Made by a program: the position numbers and the translations under genes. From Halomonas sp. ML-15 (GTDB taxonomy: Bacteria > Pseudomonadota > Gammaproteobacteria > Pseudomonadales > Halomonadaceae), in contig NZ_JACXZT010000019.1 in the NCBI RefSeq assembly GCF_014779595.1, positions 866,945-930,944 of the forward strand: 64,000 nt of DNA, given 5' to 3'. Under the pieces are notes generated by a model. It was not told the DNA's origin and did not search any database. It saw nothing but the letters and a program-made list of their open reading frames with translations. Below, in pieces: positions 55,465 to 64,000 of the stretch (position 1 is its first letter; each line of letters starts with the position of its first letter).

Positions 55465-56280
55465 ATGAGTGATTCGCCCTTCGTGGTGATCGATGACCTG
55501 CATTTCTCTCGCGGTGACAAGGATATCTTCCGTGGCGTGTCACTGACCATTCCACGCGGCAAGATCACCGCGATCATGGGGCCAAGCGGCACCGGCAAGA
55601 CAACCCTGCTCAAGCTGATCGGCGGCCAGTTGACCCCTGATGCCGGACGCGTATGGATCGATGAGCATGAGGTGCATGCGCTGTCGCGCAAGGCGCTGTT
55701 TCGACTGCGCCGACGCATGGGCATGCTGTTCCAGAGCGGGGCGCTGTTTTCCGACCTGAGCGTGTTCGAAAACGTCGCCTTTCCGCTGCGCGTGCATACC
55801 GACCTGCCTCAGTCGATGGTCCGCGACCTGGTGCTGATGAAGCTCGAAGCGGTTGGGCTGCGCGGCGCCCGGTCGCTGATGCCATCCGAGCTGTCGGGCG
55901 GCATGACGCGCCGTGTGGCACTGGCCCGAGCGCTGGCCCTCGACCCTGAGCTGATCCTCTACGATGAGCCTTTCGTCGGCCAGGATCCCATCTCCAAGGG
56001 GGTGCTGGTGCAACTGATCAAGCGCGTCAACGAGGCGCTGGGCTTGACCGCAGTGGTGGTCTCCCACGATATCAAGGAGACGCTGTCGATCGCCGACTAC
56101 GTGTATGTCATCGCTGACGGTCAGGTGATGGCCCACGGCTCGCCGGCGTCCCTCGACGTCGACCAGGATCCCCGAGTCAGCCAGTTCGTGCACGGCGAAC
56201 CCGACGGGCCGGTGCCATTTCACTACCCGGCACTGGATTTCCGGCACGACATGTTGGGCGTAGCAGGAGGCGGGCGATGA
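55465..56280 (+). CDS. mlaF: Phospholipid transport ATP-binding protein MlaF
   Basis: 271 residues. ATPase of the MlaFEDB complex that maintains outer-membrane lipid asymmetry. Walker [10 protein letters not shown] (39-47), [17 protein letters not shown]-loop region, signature [15 protein letters not shown], Walker [14 protein letters not shown] and [15 protein letters not shown] are present. It first overlaps mlaE (ATGATG). The intergenic region with yrbG is 152 bp; TTGTCG and GATAAT occur there, but 19 bases apart, so the promoter is uncertain. Confidence 0.96.
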   Translation: MSDSPFVVIDDLHFSRGDKDIFRGVSLTIPRGKITAIMGPSGTGKTTLLKLIGGQLTPDAGRVWIDEHEVHALSRKALFRLRRRMGMLFQSGALFSDLSVFENVAFPLRVHTDLPQSMVRDLVLMKLEAVGLRGARSLMPSELSGGMTRRVALARALALDPELILYDEPFVGQDPISKGVLVQLIKRVNEALGLTAVVVSHDIKETLSIADYVYVIADGQVMAHGSPASLDVDQDPRVSQFVHGEPDGPVPFHYPALDFRHDMLGVAGGGR

Positions 56281-57059
56281 TGCGTCAGATCTCGGCACTT
56301 GGCCGACGCGGCTGCGATCTGCTCGAAGCCATGGGGCGAGCCGGGCTGTTCCTGGCCCAGTCGTCGGTGGGGGTGCCGTCCCGCGAAGGGCTGTACCTGT
56401 GGCTGCGTCAGGTGCACTTCATTGGTGTACTGTCGCTGGCCATCGTGCTGGTCTCGGGGCTGTTCATCGGCATGGTGCTGGCCTTGCAGGGCTACACCAT
56501 CCTGGTCGACTTTGGTGCCGAGCAGGCACTTGGGCAGATGGTGGCACTGTCGCTACTGCGCGAACTGTCGCCGGTGGTGGCCGCGCTACTGTTCGCCGGC
56601 CGGGCCGGCTCGGCGCTGACCGCCGAGATCGGCCTGATGAAGGCCACCGAGCAGTTGACCAGCATGGAGATGATCGGCGTCGACCCGCTGCGGCGTGTGG
56701 TGGCGCCACGGCTGTGGGCGGGCTTCGTGGCACTGCCGCTGCTCACCGTTGGCTTCAGCGTGGTGGGGATCTACGGCGGCTATCTGGTCGGCGTGGAGTG
56801 GCTCGGCGTGTTCGACGGCTCCTTCTGGGGCAACATGCAGTCGAGCGTCGACTTTGTTGGAGATGTCGGCAACGGCATGCTCAAGAGTCTGGTGTTTGCG
56901 GTGGTGGTGACCTGGATTGCGGTGTTCCAGGGCTATGACCTGATCCCCACCTCGGAGGGCATCTCACGGGCTACCACGCGCACCGTGGTCTACTCCTCGC
57001 TGGCCGTATTGGGACTGGATTTCGTATTGACCGCGGTAATGTTCGGCGGACTGTCATGA
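56277..57059 (+). CDS. mlaE: Phospholipid transport permease MlaE
   Basis: 260 residues with about five or six membrane helices. MlaE is the integral permease of the Mla complex. Conserved parts: [58 protein letters not shown], and [14 protein letters not shown]. It overlaps the mlaF stop by four bases; mlaD follows after 16 bp. Family length is standard. Confidence 0.96.
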   Translation: MMRQISALGRRGCDLLEAMGRAGLFLAQSSVGVPSREGLYLWLRQVHFIGVLSLAIVLVSGLFIGMVLALQGYTILVDFGAEQALGQMVALSLLRELSPVVAALLFAGRAGSALTAEIGLMKATEQLTSMEMIGVDPLRRVVAPRLWAGFVALPLLTVGFSVVGIYGGYLVGVEWLGVFDGSFWGNMQSSVDFVGDVGNGMLKSLVFAVVVTWIAVFQGYDLIPTSEGISRATTRTVVYSSLAVLGLDFVLTAVMFGGLS

Positions 57060-57075
57060 TCAGCGGAGACAAGGC

Positions 57076-57540
57076 ATGAAGCGCAGCAAGATAATGGAAC
57101 TCGGCGTCGGGCTGTTCATGCTCGCAGGGATTTTGGGAATGATATTCCTGGGGCTGCGTGTCAGTGGTCTGACCCTCACGTCGCCTGGCAATACCTTCAC
57201 CCTGGAGGCCAACTTTTCGAATATTGGCGGTCTCAAGCCGCGCGCCCAGGTGACCATGGCCGGTGTTACCGTCGGGCGGATCTCGTCTATCGAACTCGAC
57301 ACGGACTGGTATGACGCGCGAGTAGTGATGGAGCTCGACGGCAAGCTCGAGGATCGTCTTTCGCGGGACACTACCGCTGCGATACTCACCTCGGGGCTGC
57401 TCGGTGAGCAGTACGTCGGCCTGTCGGTGGGCGGGGATCCCGAAACGCTGGCGGATGGCGACACCATCCGCGATACCCAATCGGCACTGGTGCTGGAAGA
57501 ACTCATCCAGCAATTCGTGTCCAACATGGTCAGTGATTGA
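57076..57540 (+). CDS. mlaD: MCE-domain lipid-binding protein MlaD
   Basis: 154 residues. One N-terminal membrane helix (about 8-30) anchors an MCE domain (about 38-118): FTLEANFSNIGGLKPRAQVTMAGVTVGRISSI. MlaD forms a hexameric ring on MlaE and passes phospholipid to or from MlaC. The C-terminal LVLEELIQQFVSNM is the hydrophobic plug helix typical of MlaD. Its last bases overlap an in-frame upstream ATG of the mlaC frame, but a better mlaC start lies 24 bp beyond the stop. Confidence 0.95.
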   Translation: MKRSKIMELGVGLFMLAGILGMIFLGLRVSGLTLTSPGNTFTLEANFSNIGGLKPRAQVTMAGVTVGRISSIELDTDWYDARVVMELDGKLEDRLSRDTTAAILTSGLLGEQYVGLSVGGDPETLADGDTIRDTQSALVLEELIQQFVSNMVSD

Positions 57541-57563
57541 TGACCCTAGTTCATGGAGGCGTT

Positions 57564-58229
57564 ATGCGCGCAGTATGTGAGCGTTACCTGTCCGGCGCGG
57601 TTGCCCTGATGGCGGCCCTGATGCTGCTGATGGCAGGCTCGGCCCAGGCTCAGCAGCCTAGTCAGACGCCGGAGCAGTTGATCCGCGATAGCATCGATGA
57701 GCTGATGGGCGAGATCGAAGGGCGCCGGGACTACTTTGCCGACAACCTCGATGAGCTCGAGGCGCTGGTGGATAGCAATCTGGATGATATCGCCGACTTT
57801 CGCTATATCGGGGCCAGCGTGATGGGGCGCTATTTTCAGAACGCCACCCCAGAGCAGCGCAGCCGCTTCGCCAGGACCTTCCGCCAGACCCTGATCGACA
57901 CCTACACCAAAGGGCTGGTGACCTTCGACTACCGCGAGCTGCGGGTGCTCGATAGCCAGCGCGAGTCGCGCCACGAAGACCAGGCCAGCGTAGCCATGGA
58001 GGTGGTTGCCACCAACGGCCAGGTCTATCCGGTCAGCTACTCGCTGCGGCTCAGCGACGGTGAGTGGAAAGTGGTTAACGTGATCGTCAACGGCATCAAC
58101 CTGGGACTGACCTTCCGCAATCAGTTCGATCAGGCGATGCGCGATCATGGCCGCGACTACGATGCGGTGATCGATGGCTGGTCGCCGGAAGTGGGTGTCG
58201 ACGAACTCGAGGAGGGCGGCTCGGCATGA
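57564..58229 (+). CDS. mlaC: Periplasmic phospholipid-binding protein MlaC
   Basis: 221 residues. A signal peptide (about 1-31, ending SAQA-QQ) precedes the MlaC fold with FADNLDELEALVDSNLDDIADF, ASVMGRYFQNATPEQRSRFARTFRQTLIDTYTKGLVTF and WKVVNVIVNGINLGLTFRNQF. It shuttles phospholipid between MlaD and the MlaA-porin complex. GGAGG five bases before ATG 57564 decides the start over ATGs at 57537 and 57540. It overlaps mlaB by four bases. Confidence 0.95.
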   Translation: MRAVCERYLSGAVALMAALMLLMAGSAQAQQPSQTPEQLIRDSIDELMGEIEGRRDYFADNLDELEALVDSNLDDIADFRYIGASVMGRYFQNATPEQRSRFARTFRQTLIDTYTKGLVTFDYRELRVLDSQRESRHEDQASVAMEVVATNGQVYPVSYSLRLSDGEWKVVNVIVNGINLGLTFRNQFDQAMRDHGRDYDAVIDGWSPEVGVDELEEGGSA

Positions 58230-58558
58230 CCCGTCTGTTCGAGGAGGGGGACGTGCGCCTCGACGTCGAGGGTGCGCGCCTGGCGGTCGGCGGTGACGTC
58301 GATTTCGAGGTCGCCGCCGGCCTTGCCGCCAGCGGCAGCGCCTGGCTTGCCCAGCAGCCGGCGGCGACCCGCCTGGTGCTCGACCTGAGTGGCGTCGACC
58401 GGGTCAGCAGTGCGGCGCTCAGCGTACTGCTCGAGTGGACCCGCTGCGCTGAGGCCGCCGGCCTGGTGATCGACAGCGTGACCCTGTCGGCCCCGCTGGC
58501 GCGGCTGACGCGCATGGCGGGGCTGGATACGCTGCTGCCCGATGCCACCGCGGCTTGA
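58226..58558 (+). CDS. mlaB: STAS-domain protein MlaB
   Basis: 110 residues, one STAS domain. MlaB is a cytoplasmic subunit binding MlaF and required for its ATPase activity. The characteristic LVLDLSGVDRVSSAALSVLLEW loop holds the conserved Ser pair. It begins inside the mlaC stop (ATGA). Sequence conservation is low in this family, but the operon position after mlaC is diagnostic. A REP unit and then a terminator follow. Confidence 0.9.
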   Translation: MTRLFEEGDVRLDVEGARLAVGGDVDFEVAAGLAASGSAWLAQQPAATRLVLDLSGVDRVSSAALSVLLEWTRCAEAAGLVIDSVTLSAPLARLTRMAGLDTLLPDATAA

Positions 58559-58579
58559 AGACAGCCCACCATCGTTTTT

Positions 58580-58620
58580 GTAGGAGCGACTTCAGTCGCG
58601 ATGCAGCGCGCAGCGCTGCT
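58580..58620. repeat. REP unit after mlaB
   Basis: A single forward unit, GTAGGAGCGACTTCAGTCGC followed by GATGCAGCGCG and the GCGCTGC arm, lies 21 bases after the mlaB stop. It is nearly identical to the forward units at 45123 and 21961. The first hairpin is GCGACT/AGTCGC; the second GCAGCGC/GCGCTGC. Confidence 0.8.
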
Positions 58621-58650
58621 CTGACAAGCAACCCCCATGGCAATTGAATC

Positions 58651-58682
58651 GCCCCCTTGGCATCGCCAAGCGGGGCGCTTTT
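58651..58682 (+). terminator. Rho-independent terminator after mlaB
   Basis: GCCCC-CTTGGC pairs with GCCAAG-CGGGGC (one unpaired G) around an ATC loop, followed by GCTTTT. It ends the mlaFEDCB transcript upstream of ibaG. Confidence 0.7.
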
Positions 58683-58771
58683 GATTACCATTGGAGGCCA
58701 TTTGCGCCCCGCGTGCTCGCTGCACGTCGGTGACGGCGCCGATTCGCGTTATTCAGAGGAGACCTCCGCGC

Positions 58772-60297
<1,526 letters not shown>

Positions 60298-60322
60298 CCG
60301 ACGGACGGACGTGAGTAAGCTG

Positions 60323-60982
60323 ATGAACAAGCAACTGATCGTGGCCCTGTCAAAGGGCCGCATTCTCGATGAGACCCTGCCGCTGCTGGCGGATGCCGGG
60401 ATCGAGCCCGCCGAGGATCTCGGCAAGAGCCGCAAGCTGCTGTTCGAGACCAACTTGCCCGACGTCAAGCTGGTGGTGATCCGTGCCACCGACGTGCCGA
60501 CCTACGTGCAGCTCGGTGCTGCCGATCTCGGGGTCGCCGGCAAGGACGTGCTCCTAGAACACGGTGCCGAGGGGCTCTACGAGCCCCTCGATCTGGAGAT
60601 CGCTGCCTGCAAGTTGATGACCGCAGGCGTGCGGGGCGCTGAACCGGCTCTGGCGCGACGCCGGGTGGCCACCAAGTTCGTCAATGTGGCGCGCCGCTAC
60701 TACGCCGAGCAGGGCATCCAGGCCGAAGTGATCAAGCTGTACGGGGCCATGGAGCTGGCGCCGCTGATGAATCTCGCCGACGAGATCGTCGATATCGTCG
60801 ATACCGGCAACACCCTGCGCGCCAACGGCATGGAGCCCCGCGAGCTGATCGCCACCATCAGCACGCGGCTGGTGGTCAACAAGGCAGCCATGACCATGAA
60901 GCATGAGCGCCTCAAGCCGCTGATCGAGCGGTTGCGCGCTGCGGTGGCCAAGCGTCGTGATAGCCGGTCGGTGTCAGCCTGA
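60323..60982 (+). CDS. hisG: ATP phosphoribosyltransferase catalytic subunit (short form)
   Basis: 219 residues, the short HisG that lacks the C-terminal regulatory domain and therefore needs HisZ, which is not in the window. HisG condenses ATP and PRPP in the first step of histidine synthesis. Conserved: [42 protein letters not shown] and [19 protein letters not shown] (the PRPP loop). ATG 60323 or a GTG four codons earlier could start it. The murA-hisG-hisD order is shared with pseudomonads. Confidence 0.94.
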   Translation: MNKQLIVALSKGRILDETLPLLADAGIEPAEDLGKSRKLLFETNLPDVKLVVIRATDVPTYVQLGAADLGVAGKDVLLEHGAEGLYEPLDLEIAACKLMTAGVRGAEPALARRRVATKFVNVARRYYAEQGIQAEVIKLYGAMELAPLMNLADEIVDIVDTGNTLRANGMEPRELIATISTRLVVNKAAMTMKHERLKPLIERLRAAVAKRRDSRSVSA

Positions 60983-61089
60983 TAGCGCCACGGCTATTGC
61001 GCGCCGGGACCTTGCCGCGCAGGCTTTAACGCTACGTCATCCTTTGTTATCTGCCGTCCTCGCCGACGTGCCACGTGAAAGAGAGTCCC

Positions 61090-62412
61090 ATGACCGAGAA
61101 TGCCCGTATGGTTCCCGCTATCACCCGGCTGTCCACTGCGGATGCCGACTTCGACGCCCGTCTCGATGCCCTGCTGGCCTGGGAGGGTGTCTCCAGTCAC
61201 GAGGTGCAGCAACGGGTCGATGAGATCATCGACGCAGTGCGTACTCGCGGCGATGCGGCGTTGGTCGAGCTGTCCAACCGCCTCGATCGTCTGGCAGTGA
61301 GTTCGATGGCCGAGCTGACCATTGGTCCGGCCCGTCTGCGCGAGGCCTATGACGGCCTGCCCGCCGAGCAGCGTGAGGCGCTGGCCGCGGCCGCCGAGCG
61401 TATCCGGATCTACCATGAGCATCAGAAGCCGGGCTCATGGGAGTATACCGAGGCCGATGGCACCCGGCTGGGCCAGCAGGTCACGCCGCTGGATCGTGCC
61501 GGGATCTATGTGCCCGGCGGCAAGGCGGCGTACCCCTCCTCGGTGCTGATGAACGCGATACCGGCCCATGTCGCCGGGGTGCGTGAGATCGTCATGGTGG
61601 TGCCGACCCCGGATGGCGTCCTTAACGAGCTGGTACTGGCGGCGGCACATCTGGCCGGTGTCGACCACGTTTTCACCCTGGGCGGTGCCCAGGCGGTCGC
61701 AGCTCTGGCCTATGGTACCGAGACGGTGCCGCGGGTCGACAAGATCGTCGGGCCCGGCAATATCTACGTGGCCACCGCCAAGCGTGCGGTATTTGGCCAG
61801 GTGGGCATCGACATGATTGCCGGCCCCTCTGAGATCCTGGTGGTGTCCGACGCAGGTACCGATAGCGACTGGCTGGCCATGGATCTGTTCTCCCAGGCCG
61901 AGCACGACGAGGATGCCCAGGCGATTCTGGTGACCTGGGACGCGGCGCATGCCGATGCGGTGGCGGCCTCCATCGAGACGCTGCTGCCGAGCATGGAGCG
62001 CCAGGCGATCATCGCCGAGTCGCTGAGTGCCCGCGGCGCACTGATCGTATGTCGCGACCGCGCCGAGGCCGCGGCGCTGATCAACCGTATCGCGCCGGAG
62101 CATCTCGAACTCTCGGTGGCCGATCCCGATAGCTGGCTCGGTGAGGTGCGCCACGCCGGCGCGATCTTCATGGGGCGCTACACCGCCGAGGCGCTGGGCG
62201 ACTACTGCGCCGGCCCCAACCATGTCTTGCCGACATCCGGCACCGCACGCTTCTCCTCGCCGCTGGGGGTCTACGATTTTCAGAAGCGTTCGTCGATCAT
62301 CCACTGCTCTGCCGACGGTGCCTCGGCACTGGGACGTACCGCTTCGGTACTGGCCAGGGGCGAGTCGTTGACCGCTCATGCGCGTTCGGCGGAGTACCGC
62401 ATCAAGCCTTGA
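61090..62412 (+). CDS. hisD: Histidinol dehydrogenase
   Basis: 440 residues. HisD catalyses the last two steps of histidine synthesis, L-histidinol to L-histidine with 2 NAD+. Present are [70 protein letters not shown] with a zinc-type His, and [17 protein letters not shown] lies before ATG 61090. hisG ends 107 bp upstream. hisC, next in pseudomonads, is absent here; a strong terminator follows. Confidence 0.97.
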   Translation: MTENARMVPAITRLSTADADFDARLDALLAWEGVSSHEVQQRVDEIIDAVRTRGDAALVELSNRLDRLAVSSMAELTIGPARLREAYDGLPAEQREALAAAAERIRIYHEHQKPGSWEYTEADGTRLGQQVTPLDRAGIYVPGGKAAYPSSVLMNAIPAHVAGVREIVMVVPTPDGVLNELVLAAAHLAGVDHVFTLGGAQAVAALAYGTETVPRVDKIVGPGNIYVATAKRAVFGQVGIDMIAGPSEILVVSDAGTDSDWLAMDLFSQAEHDEDAQAILVTWDAAHADAVAASIETLLPSMERQAIIAESLSARGALIVCRDRAEAAALINRIAPEHLELSVADPDSWLGEVRHAGAIFMGRYTAEALGDYCAGPNHVLPTSGTARFSSPLGVYDFQKRSSIIHCSADGASALGRTASVLARGESLTAHARSAEYRIKP

Positions 62413-62443
62413 TCGCGGCTGCTAAGCGCAGCCCTAAACGCAG

Positions 62444-62485
62444 ACGCCCCCGCCAGTATGCAGTTCAGACTGGCGGGGGCGTTTT
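62444..62485 (+). terminator. Rho-independent terminator after hisD
   Basis: A perfect 14-bp stem ACGCCCCCGCCAGT/ACTGGCGGGGGCGT (62444-62457 with 62469-62482), 11-base loop, then TTTTG on the plus strand. It separates hisD from the convergent degS-type gene. Confidence 0.9.
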
Positions 62486-62501
62486 GCGCTCTGCTGGGAG
62501 G

Positions 62502-63740
62502 CTAGCGATCCGGACGACGCTCCTCCGGCGGTGGGCGCTCGCCGACATCGAGGACCAGATCGATGCGCTCGCCACCGCGGATCACGGCGATGGGCAGCTC
62601 AGCGCCGGGCTCGATGGCGGCGATATCGGCCATCGCCACCCGGGCATCGAGGATCGGGCGGCCGTCGACCTCGAGCAGCACGTCGCCGGGACGCAGATCG
62701 GCCCGAGCCGCTGGGCCATCGGGCACGATACCGGCGATCACCACGCCGCCAGGGGTCTGCAGGCCGAACGAGGCGGCCAGCTCCTGGGTCATCTCCTGCG
62801 CCTCGATCCCCAGCCAGCCGCGAATCACCCGGCCCTGGGTGACCAGCTCATCGAGAATATTGCGGGCCAGGTTGGCAGGAATCGCGAAGCCGATCCCCTG
62901 GGAGCCCCCCGAGCGCGAAAAGATCGCGGTATTGATGCCGACCAGGGCGCCATCGGGATTGATCAGTGCACCGCCCGAGTTGCCGGGATTGATGGCCGCA
63001 TCCGTCTGGATGAAGTCTTCATAGGCGTTGAGTCCCAGATGACTGCGTCCGGTGGCACTGATGATGCCCATGGTCACCGTCTGGCCGACGCCAAAGGGGT
63101 TGCCGATGGCCAGCGCGACATCGCCTACCGCGGCCTGTGTCGAGTCAGTGATGGCGATCACCGGCAGGTCGTCCAGGTCGATGCGCAGTACCGCGAGGTC
63201 GCTCTCCGGGTCGGTGCCGATGACCTCGGCCAGGGTGTTGCGGCCGTCGCGCAGTGCCACCTGAATCTGGTCGGCGCCACTGATCACGTGGTGGTTGGTG
63301 AGGACGTAGCCGTCATCGCTGACGATCACCCCCGAGCCGAGACTGGAGAGCATACGCTGACGTGAGGTGGCGTCGTCGCCGGAGAACTGGCGGAAGAACG
63401 GATCCGACATCAGTGGATGCTCGTCGCGCTCGACCATGCGCGACGAGTAGATATTGACCACCGCCGGCGCGGCGCGATCGACCGCTGCCGAGTAGCTGAA
63501 CGGTCCCTGTTCGCGGGACAGCGGGCTTGCCGTCTGCAGATCTGGTGCCGGGCGTGGCTCGCCGTCCGGCTGGGCTGCCGACAGCGTCTGAGCGGGCGGT
63601 TCGACCCGTTCGGCGGGCGTCTGCGCTGGCATTTGGGGCTGGCCGCGGCCGATCAGTTGAGGAAAGGCGTTGAGCAGCACGATGGCCAGCAGTACACCAA
63701 TCAGCACGGGCCACACATAGGGCAGCAAGGTACGACGCAT
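62502..63740 (-). CDS. degS: Membrane-anchored DegS/AlgW-type serine protease
   Basis: 412 residues. An N-terminal membrane helix (about 8-26) is followed by a Pro/Gln/Glu-rich linker (about 33-80), trypsin-like protease domain and one PDZ domain (about 300-395). Catalytic residues are His151 (TNHHVI), Asp181 (ESDLAVL) and Ser255 (NPGNSGGAL). DegS/AlgW cleaves the anti-sigma factor RseA/MucA when the PDZ senses misfolded porins. A single PDZ and the anchor argue against DegP. The linker makes it longer than E. coli DegS (about 355). ATG 63740 has AAGGA upstream. The location after hisD matches P. aeruginosa algW. Confidence 0.92.
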   Translation of the reverse strand: MRRTLLPYVWPVLIGVLLAIVLLNAFPQLIGRGQPQMPAQTPAERVEPPAQTLSAAQPDGEPRPAPDLQTASPLSREQGPFSYSAAVDRAAPAVVNIYSSRMVERDEHPLMSDPFFRQFSGDDATSRQRMLSSLGSGVIVSDDGYVLTNHHVISGADQIQVALRDGRNTLAEVIGTDPESDLAVLRIDLDDLPVIAITDSTQAAVGDVALAIGNPFGVGQTVTMGIISATGRSHLGLNAYEDFIQTDAAINPGNSGGALINPDGALVGINTAIFSRSGGSQGIGFAIPANLARNILDELVTQGRVIRGWLGIEAQEMTQELAASFGLQTPGGVVIAGIVPDGPAARADLRPGDVLLEVDGRPILDARVAMADIAAIEPGAELPIAVIRGGERIDLVLDVGERPPPEERRPDR

Positions 63741-63841
63741 GCAAGGTTCCTTGTGGACAGGGCGGTCGCTGGGGGTGGCCACAGTCGTTACAATGGCAGG
63801 CTATTGTAACACTGCTGGTTTTGGCCTGTCTGGAGGTGATC

Positions 63842-64000
63842 ATGATCGAACGTCAGGCGCTGGTGGCGGCGTGCGATGCGCTGCTGCAGCCGCAGCGCTT
63901 CAAGGACTATACCGTCAATGGCCTGCAGGTGGCTGGGCGTCCCGGGATCAAGCGGGTGCTGAGCGGGGTCACCGCCAGTCAGGCGCTGCTCGATGAGGCG
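63842..64000 (+). CDS. ybgI: Nif3-like dinuclear metal-centre protein, N-terminal part
   Basis: Only the first 53 codons are in the window. The sequence has DALLQPQRFKDYTVNGLQVAGRPGIKRVLSGVTASQALLDEA; the DYTVNGLQV segment is a hallmark of the Nif3/YbgI family, hexameric ring proteins with a dinuclear metal site, possibly GTP cyclohydrolase-I-like. GGAGGTGATC provides a very strong Shine-Dalgarno sequence. Divergent from the degS-type gene across 101 bp. Function in the family is poorly defined. Confidence 0.88.
   Translation, partial: MIERQALVAACDALLQPQRFKDYTVNGLQVAGRPGIKRVLSGVTASQALLDEA

Noticed and set aside
62502-63740. Assignment of the HtrA-family gene as degP
   Set aside because: It has a membrane anchor and a single PDZ domain, which fits DegS/AlgW; DegP has a cleaved signal and two PDZ domains.

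Overview
The window is a 64 kb chromosomal segment from a GC-rich gammaproteobacterium. Gene order and protein relatedness point to the Halomonadaceae (Halomonas or a close relative); this is inferred from content and synteny, since no search could be run. There are no rRNA genes, CRISPR arrays, prophage genes or transposase genes. No stretch longer than about 300 bases lacks a gene.

Region 1 (1-14.5 kb) is core housekeeping: the end of an M18 aminopeptidase, a divergent LysR regulator/EamA exporter pair, then a minus-strand array lolB-ispE-tRNA-Gln-prs-rplY-pth-ychF-tRNA-Met preceded by a TPR lipoprotein gene. Divergent from these is hemA-prfA-prmC followed by an lrp gene and moeB. From memory this matches the Pseudomonas aeruginosa PA4663-PA4673 order, except that lrp sits between prmC and moeB.

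Region 2 (14.8-31.7 kb) is a polyamine uptake and catabolism island. It has two FAD oxidases (PuuB type), two glutamine-synthetase-fold gamma-glutamylpolyamine synthetases, a PotFGHI-type ABC importer, PuuD hydrolase, a SpuC-type aminotransferase, PuuC aldehyde dehydrogenase and a PuuR-type HTH-cupin repressor. Together they could import putrescine or related amines, gamma-glutamylate them, oxidise amine to aldehyde to acid, and release GABA. Unrelated genes lie among them: a glycine-zipper protein, rmuC and a DUF6435-type small protein. Most of the repetitive DNA of the window is here: a REP cluster and a 143-bp palindromic element between importer genes.

Region 3 (31.8-64 kb) is again core: gatCAB, mreBCD-maf-rng-yhdP-tldD, darP/pmbA, then the long minus-strand array yrbG-kdsD-kdsC-lptC-lptA-lptB-rpoN-hpf-ptsN-rapZ-npr. 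Divergent from it is mlaFEDCB-ibaG-murA-hisG-hisD. A degS/algW-type protease and the start of a Nif3-family gene end the window. This block serves cell shape, outer-membrane lipid asymmetry, LPS precursor synthesis and export, nitrogen-PTS signalling and ribosome hibernation.

The most interesting non-coding signal is a pair of well-matched sigma-54 (-24/-12) promoter motifs directly upstream of rpoN itself, next to a TTGACA element. This suggests rpoN autoregulation. Other points are the palindromic element inside the polyamine importer operon, REP elements at three sites, the inserted lrp with an AT-rich palindromic leader, a recurrent TGTTGAA motif in polyamine-island intergenic DNA, and an unexplained open frame continuing past the rmuC stop codon. 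No clearly new multi-gene system was found.
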